From the NCBI RefSeq assembly GCF_017814975.1, contig NZ_JAGIQA010000013.1, forward strand, positions 1-64,000: 64,000 bases of DNA, in the 5' to 3' direction. The notes under the pieces were generated by a model that saw only the letters and a program-made list of their open reading frames with translations, ran no database searches and was not told the DNA's origin. This DNA comes from Cupriavidus consociatus (GTDB lineage Bacteria > Pseudomonadota > Gammaproteobacteria > Burkholderiales > Burkholderiaceae). The position numbers and the translations under genes are program-made. Below, piece by piece: positions 34,147-42,565 of the stretch; positions within the stretch are counted from its first letter, which is position 1, and every line of letters begins with the position of its first letter.

Positions 34147-35955
34147 GTGACCGCACCGACAGGAGCCCGCCCCATGTGGCGACGTTTGCTGCCGCAGCCG
34201 CGCTGGCTGCCCCGCCTTGCCGTCATGCGCCCGCAACGGGTCGTGCTGGCTTGCTTCGGCGCGGTGTTCGTGATCACGCTGGTGGTCGCCGCGCGCGAGC
34301 TGTACCTGGTGCGCGAGCGCGTCATCGGCGAGCGCCAGCATGCGTTGGTGCTGCGCGCGCTGGCCGTCGACGCGATCCTGTCCGCCGAACGCCGCCGCCT
34401 GTTCTTCCTGCGCGACTTCTCCGAGCACCTGTTGGCGCTGTACGCCAATGTCGGCACGGCCGATGCCGATATCGAGCGCGCCTATGCCGCCCGCAATGAC
34501 GAGGTCTGGCAGTTGCCGCTGCCGCGTGGCGATGCGCCATTGATCGGCGTCAGTCCGAGCAGCCTTGCCGGCCTGCCAGGCTTTGCCCGTCGCGACGCCG
34601 ACCTGAAGTCCGACCTGATGGTCGGCCGCACGCTGAGCCAGCTGCTCGGGCTGGGGCTGCGCGGCGACCTGATCCAGGGCAATGCGCTGTTTATCTCGTC
34701 CAATGGCTTCTTTGCCATCTATCCGCCGCAGGATCCTGCCAGGGCTGTCCGGCTAATGCGGCGATTCGACAGCATGGACTACTACCGCGGCCACATGCCG
34801 GCGCAGAATCCGACCCGCACGATGCATTGGGCGCCGCTATATACCGAATTCGAGGGCGCGCGCGTGCTGACCACGATCAGCATCCCGGTCTATGCCGGCA
34901 GCCAGTTCCGCGGCGTGATCGCCGTCGACGTCGCGCAGCAGCGCCTGCACGAGCTGCTCGGTGCCGCCAGCGTGCCGGGCACGGTGCACTACATGGTCAA
35001 TGTGCACGGCGACGTGGTGTCGTCATCCGGCAGCGGGTTCTCCAGCCTGCAGAAATGGCCCGAGGCCGTGCCGGGAGACTGGTCCGGTCATGGCGTGTCG
35101 GAACTGTTCGCACGGGGCGCCGGCATGCTCAGCCACAACGGCGACCTGCTGTTCTTCCAGCGCGCCGGGCAAAGCCCGTGGCTGGTGGTCGACGTGCTGC
35201 CGCTGTCTGCGCTGGCACCGGCGATGTTCAGGCGATTGAGCGGACCCCTGCTGATCGTCTGGCTGCTGTTGCCGCTGCTGCTGTGGGTCACGATGCGCGT
35301 GGTCACGCAGCTGTTCGACCACTACCTTGCGCTGGGCGAGAAGCTGCAGGAACTAGCGCAGCAGGACCCCCTTACTGGCCTGTCCAACCGCAGGCATTTC
35401 CGCGCCAGCTTCGGGCGCGAGGCCAGGCGGCAGCAGCGCGGCGGTACCGCACTGTCGCTGCTGATGATCGATATCGACTTCTTCAAGAAGGTCAACGACC
35501 GCTGGGGCCACGCCAGCGGCGACCGCGTGCTGGGCGCGCTGGCGCAGGCCCTGCGCGGCACGCTGCGCGGGTTCGATCTGCCCGCGCGCCTTGGCGGCGA
35601 AGAGTTCGCCGTGATGTTGCCGCAGACCGGCCTGGCCGATGCGGTGCGGATCGCGGAGCGCCTGCGCGAGGCGATCGCCGGCTGCGCGGTGGCGGCCGAG
35701 CCGGAAGCCGAGCCCGAGACCGATCCCGCGCTCCATACCGGAGACGCGGGAGCCGCGGGCCCCGAGCGCGTGATCCGCTTCACGATCTCGATCGGCGTGG
35801 CCGAATCGCCGGCCGATGCCCCGCTCGCGCTAGACGCGCTGCTCGCCATTGCCGACCGGCGCCTCTACGATGCCAAGACGCACGGGCGCAACCGCGTCGT
35901 CAGCGACGACGGTCTGCATGCGGGCGAAGCAGATCTATCGGAGTGGTCGACCTGA
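34147..35955 (+). CDS. Membrane-bound diguanylate cyclase (GGDEF)
   Basis: A 602-residue protein. An N-terminal transmembrane segment (about 30-50) is followed by a large periplasmic Cache-like sensor region (to about 365), a second transmembrane segment (about 365-388) and a C-terminal GGDEF domain. The active site reads RLGGEEFAVMLPQ (GGEEF). The inhibitory I-site RGFD lies five residues before it, so c-di-GMP feedback is expected. A 20-residue acidic insert (EPEAEPETDP) interrupts the domain. The start is GTG 34147, with ATG 34174 as an alternative. The signal sensed is unknown. Confidence 0.92.
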   Translation: MTAPTGARPMWRRLLPQPRWLPRLAVMRPQRVVLACFGAVFVITLVVAARELYLVRERVIGERQHALVLRALAVDAILSAERRRLFFLRDFSEHLLALYANVGTADADIERAYAARNDEVWQLPLPRGDAPLIGVSPSSLAGLPGFARRDADLKSDLMVGRTLSQLLGLGLRGDLIQGNALFISSNGFFAIYPPQDPARAVRLMRRFDSMDYYRGHMPAQNPTRTMHWAPLYTEFEGARVLTTISIPVYAGSQFRGVIAVDVAQQRLHELLGAASVPGTVHYMVNVHGDVVSSSGSGFSSLQKWPEAVPGDWSGHGVSELFARGAGMLSHNGDLLFFQRAGQSPWLVVDVLPLSALAPAMFRRLSGPLLIVWLLLPLLLWVTMRVVTQLFDHYLALGEKLQELAQQDPLTGLSNRRHFRASFGREARRQQRGGTALSLLMIDIDFFKKVNDRWGHASGDRVLGALAQALRGTLRGFDLPARLGGEEFAVMLPQTGLADAVRIAERLREAIAGCAVAAEPEAEPETDPALHTGDAGAAGPERVIRFTISIGVAESPADAPLALDALLAIADRRLYDAKTHGRNRVVSDDGLHAGEADLSEWST

Positions 35956-35962
35956 GTTCGCT

Positions 35963-36427
35963 TCAGCGCAATAGGAACGCGATATCGTCGACGCCGATCT
36001 GCGACACCGGGATGCCCTTGCGGCGCTGGAACAGGATGTGCTGCTGCACGCGGCTGCGCTGTTCGGCGAAGACCGCCGGATCAATCGGCGTACCCAGTCG
36101 GATGTAGTGCTGCACCAGCAGTTTGTAGGCGCGATGGCGCACCTGCATGGCCTCGGCCTCGGCACGCAGCCGACGCATCTCGGCCGGACTGCGGTCCACC
36201 GCCTGGTGCAGTTCATCGACGGTGCGGGCATGGAGTTCGCGATAGACGTCGCGCTCCGCCTCGGCCTGGTGCAACGCGTCGCGCAACTCGCGGATCTTGC
36301 GCTGCAGTTTCAGCGTCTGCGTCACCGCCTGCTGCACCTTGCCGGCCGCGCCCAGCGCCTGGCTCGCCGCGGCCATGGTGCTCTTCCACAGGCCGCGCTC
36401 GCCGCCCGTCCCGATCAACGTATCCAT
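35963..36427 (-). CDS. Conserved-looking coiled-coil protein, function unknown
   Basis: A 154-residue protein with no recognised domain. Residues 30-100 are strongly heptad-patterned and charged (for example IRELRDALHQAEAERDVYRE), predicting a long coiled coil. The C-terminal part (YKLLVQHYIRLGTPIDPAVF, then ILFQRRKGIPVSQIGVDDIA) is compact and could be a small partner-binding fold. There is no signal peptide. It converges with the diguanylate cyclase, with a 7-bp gap. The codon usage is like that of its neighbours, so it is probably a real gene. Confidence 0.6.
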   Translation of the reverse strand: MDTLIGTGGERGLWKSTMAAASQALGAAGKVQQAVTQTLKLQRKIRELRDALHQAEAERDVYRELHARTVDELHQAVDRSPAEMRRLRAEAEAMQVRHRAYKLLVQHYIRLGTPIDPAVFAEQRSRVQQHILFQRRKGIPVSQIGVDDIAFLLR

Positions 36428-36678
36428 CTGGCCCCCGGTAGAAAGGACTCCACTGGGCCGGGTACCGCATTATTCTGCAGCCGAGTGCGGTTCGCCGGCG
36501 CGCGACGCGCTGCCAGGTGGCAGGGCGTCAGGCAATCCTAGAGATACCTATAACGGGTGCCAAGTAGAAGATATTTACTTCTGGATTGGGTGTTGTGTTA
36601 CCGGCAAAGACATTGGCCTTGTATCAGCGCGCCGGACGAATGATTCAGACGAACAATCGACACGGCTTCCCAAAGCAA

Positions 36679-36705
36679 AAAGCCCGGCTGCAAGAGCCGG
36701 GCTTT
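36679..36705 (-). terminator. Terminator downstream of tRNA-Phe
   Basis: Stem AAAGCCCGGCT (36679-36689) and AGCCGGGCTTT (36695-36705) with a 5-nt loop; T-rich on the minus strand after the stem. It lies 8 bp past the tRNA 3' end. Confidence 0.9.
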
Positions 36706-36712
36706 CTTATTC

Positions 36713-36788
36713 TGGTGGCCTGGGACGGAATCGAACCGCCGACACAAGGATTTTCAATCCTCTGCTCTACCGACTGAGCTACCGGGCC
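36713..36788 (-). tRNA. tRNA-Phe (GAA)
   Basis: A 76-nt cloverleaf with encoded CCA. The acceptor stem begins GGCCCGG, the D-arm contains AGCTCAGTCGGTAGAGC, the anticodon loop reads TTGAAAA (anticodon GAA) and the T-arm is GGCGGTTCGATTCCGTC. It lies 60 bp downstream of ntrX on the same strand. Confidence 0.97.
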
Positions 36789-36848
36789 AAAGAAGCGAAA
36801 CTATAACCGTTGTTTTAGCCGCCGTCAAGCGACATCTGCATCACTGGC

Positions 36849-37559
36849 TCACTGCTCGGCCGGCTCAGGCTTGTTGCGGCCCAGTTCGACGCCGAGCTGC
36901 TTGAGCTTGCGGTAGAGGTGGGTACGCTCCAGCCCTGTCTTTTCAGCCACGCGGGTCATGCTGCCGTGTTCGCGCAGCAGGTGGTACTCGAAATAGGCGC
37001 GCTCGAACAGGTCACGCGCTTCGCGCAGCGGCATGTCGAACGAGAACTGCATCTCGGCCTCGGGCACGCGCGCGGGGCTGCCGTTGGTGGCAGTCTCGGT
37101 TGCGGCTTCCGGTGCGGCAGCGGTGCTGGCGGAATCGGCCGAAGGGACGCTTGCCGGCGCGGCAGTGGTGGTGGGAGCGCTGCGCGGGCGTTCGATGCCG
37201 CGTGCCAGGCCCTGCTCTACCGCGGACAGCAGCTTCTGCAGCGCGATCGGCTTTTCCAGGAAATTCAGCGCGCCGATCTTGGTGGCCTCGACCGCGGTGT
37301 CGATGGTGGCATGGCCCGACATCATGATGACGGGCATGGTCAGCTGGCCCTGCGCGGACCATTCCTTGAGCAGGCTGACGCCATCGGTATCGGGCATCCA
37401 GATATCGAGCAGCACGAGATCCGGCGTGCCGGCCGCGCGGTATTCGCGCGCCTGCTGCGCGTTCTCCGCGAGTTCGACCACGTGGCCTTCGTCGCTGAGG
37501 ATCTCCGAGAGCAGCTCCCGGATTCCCATTTCGTCATCGACTACGAGGATGGTTGCCAT
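36849..37559 (-). CDS. ntrX: NtrX-like response regulator lacking the AAA+ domain
   Basis: A 236-residue protein. The receiver (residues 1-120) starts MATILVVDDEMGIRELL, with phospho-acceptor Asp52 in LVLLDIWMPDTDG and Lys in NFLEKPIALQKLL. The C-terminus is a Fis-type helix-turn-helix (MTRVAEKTGLERTHLYRKLK). Between them is only a disordered Thr/Ala/Ser linker (about 123-165) where classical NtrX has a sigma-54-interacting AAA+ ATPase of about 240 residues. It therefore cannot activate sigma-54 in the usual way and is probably a simple DNA-binding regulator. It is cotranscribed with ntrY (54-bp gap). Confidence 0.92.
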   Translation of the reverse strand: MATILVVDDEMGIRELLSEILSDEGHVVELAENAQQAREYRAAGTPDLVLLDIWMPDTDGVSLLKEWSAQGQLTMPVIMMSGHATIDTAVEATKIGALNFLEKPIALQKLLSAVEQGLARGIERPRSAPTTTAAPASVPSADSASTAAAPEAATETATNGSPARVPEAEMQFSFDMPLREARDLFERAYFEYHLLREHGSMTRVAEKTGLERTHLYRKLKQLGVELGRNKPEPAEQ

Positions 37560-37613
37560 ACTTCCCCTCTTAACCCCACCGCAGCGTTCCGGGACCGGAT
37601 CGCCAAAAGTTGA

Positions 37614-40049
37614 CTATGCCAGTTTAACGAACAGGATCGAGATCTGTGCACCGACGACCTCCGCACCTTCCATGCGATTGCGCAGCTCGATGCGCGCACC
37701 GTGTTCGTCAATGATCTTCTTTACCATCGCAAGCCCGAGACCCGTGCCCTTGGCTTTGGTGGTCACATAGGGCTCGAACGCACGGCTCAGGATCCGTGGT
37801 GCAAAGCCGGGACCATTGTCCGCAATGGTGAGCTTGACGGCCTGCCGGTTTTCGCCGGCAGAATCTTTGTATTCTACAGTCTCGGTGTTCAGAGTGATAT
37901 GGGGCGCCGCCCTACCCGCCGCGACGTTCTCGGCGGCCGCATCCTGCGCGTTTTGCAGCAGGTTGTGGATGACCTGCCGCAGCTGCGTAGGATCGCCCTT
38001 GATCTCGGGCAGCGCAGTGCCCAGCGCCGGATGGATCACCGGATGCTCGTGCAACGCGGGATCGTCGATGCCATACAGATGCAGCACCTCTGACACCAGG
38101 CTGTTGAGCTGCAGCGGGTGCAGCACCGCGGGCGGCGTGCGCGCGTAGTCGCGGAAATCGTCGACCATGCGCTTCATCGCCGCCACCTGGTTGACGATGG
38201 TGGCAGCGCCGCGCTTGAGCACGTCGACATCGGTGCCTGCCAGCTTGGGCGAGAGCTTCATCTGCAGCCGCTCGGCCGACAGCTGGATCGGCGTCAGCGG
38301 GTTCTTGATCTCGTGCGCGAGGCGTCGGGCCACTTCGCCCCAGGCTACCGAGCGTTGAGCGGAAATCACATCGGAAATATCGTCGAAGACGATGACGTAG
38401 CCGGGCTCGTCCCGCTCGCCACCGGGCAGCCGCGCGCCGCGCACCAGCAGAGTCAGCGGCTGTTCGTCCATGCTGCCGTGGCCCTGCGGCAGCTCGATCT
38501 GCTTCTGCCAATGCTCGGCGCCGCCCAGCACCTCGCTGGTGTTCTGGTCCGAGAACGCCTGGCGCACGATCTCGCCGAACGGGCCCATCCCCGGGATCTG
38601 TTCCACCGGCAGTCCGAGCACGGCGCCGAACGGCTGGCGGAAGATGCGCTCGGCGCCGGGGTTGGCGGTGATCAGCACGAAGCGCCGGTCGAATACCAGC
38701 ACGCCCGCGGTCAGGTTCTGCAGCACGCTTTCAAGGTAGGCCTTGGACTGCTCCAGCGCCGCGCGGTTTTCTTCGACCGCCAGGCGCGCCTCGGCTAGCT
38801 GCCGCGTCATCTGGTTGAACTGCTGCGTCAGCATGCCAAGCTCATCGCGGCTCTTCAGTTCGCGCTTGGGCGACAGGTCGCCCTCGGCCACTTCCTTGGT
38901 CCCCTGCAACAGCATCAGCAGCGGCCGCGCCAGCTGGCCGCCGAGCAGCAGGGCCAGCATCACCGCGATAAAGACCGCGAGGAACAGCGTCAGCGTCAGC
39001 GTCCCGATATACATCTTGCGCAGGCCAGTGCGGCCCAGCGCTTTCTCCTGATATTCCTGGTAGGCGCGCTGCACTTCGTCGGCATTGCGCGCGAGTACCG
39101 CCGGCACCGGGTGCAGCACCTGCAGGTAGCGCTCCTCGCGCACGGTCTCGCCGACCAGGCCGAAGCCGCTCGACGGCGATTCCTCAGGACGGCGTTCCAC
39201 CGACAGGCCCGACCCGGCCCAGCGCGAGCGCGGTGTCGCGCGCGGCGTGCTCGCGGCCATCTGCTCCTGCGCGGTGGTAGGCGCCGCGCCCAGCGGGATG
39301 ATCACGCGCAGCCGGTACAGGGGGCTGCCGTCGGCGCGTTCAGCGCTCTGGCCGTCCTGTGCCGGATCGGTGCCGCCTTCGACCGCGGCGTAGCCGCCCG
39401 CCAGCCGCGCCTGCTCGGCCAGTACGCCCGAAGGCAGGTCGGGCACCAGCGCAGCGTAGTTGCTCGATGCGGTCGCCAGCACGCGGCCGCTGCCGGTGAA
39501 GATTGCCGCCTCCTGCACGCCATACTGCTCGCGCAGCCGGCTCAGTTGCAGCGACGTGGACACGCCCGACGAACCGGCAAGCTGCTCGGCCATCAGCCGC
39601 GACTTGCCCTGCAGGTCGGCCAGCGCGCTGTCGATGGTGGAGCGGCCCAGATTGAGGCCGGCTTCGAGCGCGGTCTCCACGCGCACGTCGAACCAGGACT
39701 CGATGCTGCGCGAAACGAACTGCAGCGACACCAGGTAGATCAGCACGCCCGGCAACACGCCCACCACGCCGAAGAACACCGCGAGCTTGGTCATCAGCCG
39801 CGTGCCGAACTTGCCGCGGCGATAGCGCAGCCACAGCGTCACCGCGAGCGCGCCGATGGTCAGCACCAGCAGCGCGCCGATCACCAGGTTCACCTTGAAC
39901 AGCAGCGTGAAATAGCGATCGAAGAATTCCGTATTGGCCGACGCCCCAGCCAGCAGGCCGACCAGCACCAGCGCCAGGAACACGATGATGCCTGCCACGA
40001 CGCGATACAGCACGCGCCGGAAACGGCTGTCCCACAGGGAAGTGTTCAT
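37614..40049 (-). CDS. ntrY: Sensor histidine kinase NtrY
   Basis: An 811-residue membrane kinase. About three N-terminal transmembrane segments, a periplasmic sensor region and a further segment (about 345-370) lead to HAMP, then a PAS domain, then the H-box RRLAHEIKNPLTPIQLSAERL and ATPase motifs ADNGPGFAPRIL and GTGLGLAMVKKII. It pairs with NtrX in sensing, which in alphaproteobacteria involves nitrogen or redox state. Its ATG overlaps the DUF4390 stop by 4 bp, so it is translationally coupled to it. Confidence 0.94.
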   Translation of the reverse strand: MNTSLWDSRFRRVLYRVVAGIIVFLALVLVGLLAGASANTEFFDRYFTLLFKVNLVIGALLVLTIGALAVTLWLRYRRGKFGTRLMTKLAVFFGVVGVLPGVLIYLVSLQFVSRSIESWFDVRVETALEAGLNLGRSTIDSALADLQGKSRLMAEQLAGSSGVSTSLQLSRLREQYGVQEAAIFTGSGRVLATASSNYAALVPDLPSGVLAEQARLAGGYAAVEGGTDPAQDGQSAERADGSPLYRLRVIIPLGAAPTTAQEQMAASTPRATPRSRWAGSGLSVERRPEESPSSGFGLVGETVREERYLQVLHPVPAVLARNADEVQRAYQEYQEKALGRTGLRKMYIGTLTLTLFLAVFIAVMLALLLGGQLARPLLMLLQGTKEVAEGDLSPKRELKSRDELGMLTQQFNQMTRQLAEARLAVEENRAALEQSKAYLESVLQNLTAGVLVFDRRFVLITANPGAERIFRQPFGAVLGLPVEQIPGMGPFGEIVRQAFSDQNTSEVLGGAEHWQKQIELPQGHGSMDEQPLTLLVRGARLPGGERDEPGYVIVFDDISDVISAQRSVAWGEVARRLAHEIKNPLTPIQLSAERLQMKLSPKLAGTDVDVLKRGAATIVNQVAAMKRMVDDFRDYARTPPAVLHPLQLNSLVSEVLHLYGIDDPALHEHPVIHPALGTALPEIKGDPTQLRQVIHNLLQNAQDAAAENVAAGRAAPHITLNTETVEYKDSAGENRQAVKLTIADNGPGFAPRILSRAFEPYVTTKAKGTGLGLAMVKKIIDEHGARIELRNRMEGAEVVGAQISILFVKLA

Positions 40050-40960
40050 GGCTGGCTGGAGGCGGGCAGCGGCGGCTGCGCCAGCAGCGCGGTCGATAGC
40101 GCGGTCGATACCGCCTGCACGAACACGGTGTTGCGCGGGTCCGCCGCGGCGGCGGGTGCGCCCGGGGCAGACGCGGGCGCAGGCATGGGCATTGGCGCGG
40201 CAGGTGAAGCGGGCAGCGGCGGCGAGGCCGGCGGCGGCGCCGGAATCGCTGGCACCGGCACCGGCGTTGGCACCGCGTTCAGGTCCGTCGGTACGGTGTA
40301 GATAAAGCGCCGCCAGTCCGAAGCCAGGTTCCAGTCACGCGTATTGACCGCATTGATCTGGAACGGCTTGGGCAGTTGCGACAGGTCCAGCCGCATGCGC
40401 ACCTGCGCGTGATAGCTTTCGCCGGGCTTGACCGCGTTGCGCTCGAACACGCGCCAGCCGCGTACCCGCTGGACAAACTGCAGCGCGCTCTTCAGCCGCG
40501 AGAACGGCAACTGCAGGCCGCCGGTGGAAATACGGTATTGCCGCGTCAGCGGCTGGTAGGACAAGCGCACGCTGCGGCTGGTGTTGACCGGCTTGTCGTC
40601 GAACCAGTACCAGCGCGGCCGCGTCAGCTCGAAATCGATCACGAAATAAAGGGAAATGCCCTTGTGCAGGGCGTCTTCCAGCGCGGGCGGCAGGTCAAAT
40701 TCGAAGCTCGCGGCCAGATCGAAACCGCCGTCCTGGTATTCGATGCGAGCCTCGGTGGCCTCGATCACCTGCGCGTTGGCAGCAGGCGGCAGCCACAGCA
40801 GCAGCGCCAGCGCGAGCATCAGCACCACCCGCATGCACGCCGGCAGATACGACCGCAGTTGCGGCCGCAGGTGCATCGGCAGTTGCGTCCGCAGTTGCGT
40901 CATTCCCGTGGCGAAATCCACGATAACGCGGCAGTCTGACGGGCGCGGCGTGCTCAGCAT
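40046..40960 (-). CDS. DUF4390 exported protein
   Basis: A DUF4390-family protein with VIEATEARIEYQDGGFDLAA and WYWFDDKPVNTSRSVRLSYQ, plus a C-terminal Pro/Ala-rich tail. It lies between rsmB and ntrY, as commonly seen in this group, so it may help NtrY signalling. The start is uncertain. The longest frame (304 aa) begins at 40960. In-frame ATGs lie at 40903 and 40834; the latter gives a textbook signal peptide (MRVVLMLALALLLWLPPA, cleavage near ANAQ). If 40834 is right, the 12-bp repeats at 40841-40900 are leader rather than coding. Its stop overlaps the ntrY start (ATGA). Confidence 0.85.
   Translation of the reverse strand: MLSTPRPSDCRVIVDFATGMTQLRTQLPMHLRPQLRSYLPACMRVVLMLALALLLWLPPAANAQVIEATEARIEYQDGGFDLAASFEFDLPPALEDALHKGISLYFVIDFELTRPRWYWFDDKPVNTSRSVRLSYQPLTRQYRISTGGLQLPFSRLKSALQFVQRVRGWRVFERNAVKPGESYHAQVRMRLDLSQLPKPFQINAVNTRDWNLASDWRRFIYTVPTDLNAVPTPVPVPAIPAPPPASPPLPASPAAPMPMPAPASAPGAPAAAADPRNTVFVQAVSTALSTALLAQPPLPASSQP
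40841..40900 (-). repeat. Five 12-bp tandem repeats at the 5' end of the DUF4390 gene
   Basis: On the minus strand the units are ACGCAACTGCGG, ACGCAACTGCCG, ATGCACCTGCGG, CCGCAACTGCGG and TCGTATCTGCCG. In the longer reading frame they encode TQLR TQLP MHLR PQLR SYLP. They do not resemble DnaA boxes but share the 12-bp period of the arrays at 26448 and 63447. Confidence 0.75.
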
Positions 40961-40969
40961 CGGATCAGA

Positions 40970-42385
40970 TCAGGCGCGTTTCTGGAAGCGGGCGTAGAAG
41001 AAGCCATCGTGATCCGATGGCAGGCTGGCGTGGCCGGGGTCCTTTTCACCTTGTTCGCCGGCCGGAGGCGTTGTCGTACGGGTGCCGGGCAGCAGTTGCC
41101 CCGGCGCCTGCAATCGTATCGCATCTGCCAGTTGTGCACCAAACCAGCGCGCCTGCTCCTCGCCTTCCGTTGGGAAAATAGAACACGTGACGTAGACCAG
41201 GATGCCGCCCGGCTTGAGCAGCGGCCACAGCTGCGACACGATGCGGCGCTGCTCGGTGATCAGCTTGGCGATATCGGTTTCACGGCGCAGCCAGCGGATA
41301 TCGGGATGGCGCCGTACGATGCCGGATGCCGAGCACGGCACGTCGGCCAGGATGCGGTCGAAGGGCTGGCCGTCCCACCAGTCGGCGGGCCGGCTGGCAT
41401 CGCCTACCACGATGCGGGCCTGCTTGCCGAGGCGCGCGAGATTCTCATTGATGCGCGTGGCGCGCTGCGGGTCGCTTTCCACCGCGGTCACGTCGATGTC
41501 GGCAAGCTCCAGCAGGTGGCCGGTCTTGCCGCCGGGCGCGGCGCAGGCATCGAGCACGCGCATGCCGTCGGCCACCTCGAGCAGCGGCGCGGCCAGTTGC
41601 GCGCCGGCGTCCTGCACCGACACCGCGCCTTCGGCGAAGCCCGGCAATTGCGTCACCGGCACTGCGCGTACCAGGCGCACGGCCTGCGGGCCGACCACGG
41701 TGCCGGCGAGGCCGGCATTGGCGAGGTCGGTCTGGTATTGCTTCACGCTGACCCGCGCGGTATTGACGCGCAGCGTCATCGGCGGGCGCACGTTGACGCT
41801 CGCGGCGAGATCGGTCCACTGCTCCGGGTACGCCTCGCGCAGCATGCGCAGCCACCACGGCGGCAGGTTCCAGCGCGCCTGTTCGTCGCGGTTGACCTCT
41901 GCCAGCAGCGCCTTGCGCTCGCGCAGGAAACGGCGCAGTACCGCGTTGACCAGTCCGCGCGCGTGCGCGGTCTTGGGTTCCGACGCGGCTGCACTGACCG
42001 CCTGGTCGACCACCGTGAAGGTGCTGTAGCCGGCGCGGCCGGGCGCGCCCTGTGCCGCGTCCTGGTTGTCCTTGTCTTGCCGCTGGCCCGGTGCCTGCTC
42101 GAGCAGCAGCGCTAGCGCCACCGCCAGCAGCGAGTCCACCTGCGCGCCGGGCGGGCGCGTGACCAGCCTGGTCACGAGCGCACGCGCGGTGCCGAACTGG
42201 CGCATGGTGCGGTAAGCGATGTCCTGCAGCGCGCCACGCGTGGCGGCATCGCGCACGCGGTCCAGGCGCAGCTGCGCGGCGGCGTCCTCGATCGCCTGCG
42301 GCAAGGCGGTGCCTTCGCTGACGGCGCGAACTGCGGCGGCGGCGCCAAGCATCTGGAAGGCAAGCGAATCGGGAGGCAGGCGCAT
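40970..42385 (-). CDS. rsmB: 16S rRNA (cytosine(967)-C(5))-methyltransferase
   Basis: A 471-residue RsmB (Sun) protein. The N-terminal NusB-like domain (residues 1-150) is followed by the methyltransferase domain with DACAAPGGKTGHLLELADID (AdoMet binding), DVPCSASGIVRRHPDIRW (motif IV PC) and YVTCSIFPTEGEEQ (motif VI, catalytic TCS Cys). A non-homologous-looking insert near 100-120 contains a Gln/Asp-rich stretch. It starts the operon rsmB-DUF4390-ntrY-ntrX. Confidence 0.95.
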   Translation of the reverse strand: MRLPPDSLAFQMLGAAAAVRAVSEGTALPQAIEDAAAQLRLDRVRDAATRGALQDIAYRTMRQFGTARALVTRLVTRPPGAQVDSLLAVALALLLEQAPGQRQDKDNQDAAQGAPGRAGYSTFTVVDQAVSAAASEPKTAHARGLVNAVLRRFLRERKALLAEVNRDEQARWNLPPWWLRMLREAYPEQWTDLAASVNVRPPMTLRVNTARVSVKQYQTDLANAGLAGTVVGPQAVRLVRAVPVTQLPGFAEGAVSVQDAGAQLAAPLLEVADGMRVLDACAAPGGKTGHLLELADIDVTAVESDPQRATRINENLARLGKQARIVVGDASRPADWWDGQPFDRILADVPCSASGIVRRHPDIRWLRRETDIAKLITEQRRIVSQLWPLLKPGGILVYVTCSIFPTEGEEQARWFGAQLADAIRLQAPGQLLPGTRTTTPPAGEQGEKDPGHASLPSDHDGFFYARFQKRA

Positions 42386-42456
42386 ATCGGTCAGGCAGCG
42401 GGTGAGGCGGCAGGTAAGTCGTGAATGGGTGGGCAGCCGGGCGAGGACAAGAAAAA

Positions 42457-42488
42457 TGCCCGCTGGTCCATGTTTAAACCAGCGGGCA
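42457..42488 (-). terminator. Terminator of htpX
   Basis: Stem TGCCCGCTGGT (42457-42467) and ACCAGCGGGCA (42478-42488) with a 10-nt loop; on the minus strand it is followed by a T-run (AAAAA at 42452-42456 on the plus strand). It separates htpX from the rsmB operon. Confidence 0.92.
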
Positions 42489-42565
42489 GTTTACCTTGTG
42501 TGGGGGCCGCGCTCCGGAATTGCCGCCGCAACGGCTCCCTGGTGGGCCCGCGAACTCCCGCCCGG

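Noticed and set aside
36428..36712. Genomic island boundary at tRNA-Phe
   Set aside because: No integrase gene and no repeated tRNA 3' end; kept only as a low-interest observation.
36586..36777. A 63-residue open frame overlapping tRNA-Phe
   Set aside because: It runs through the terminator and the tRNA; no coding features.
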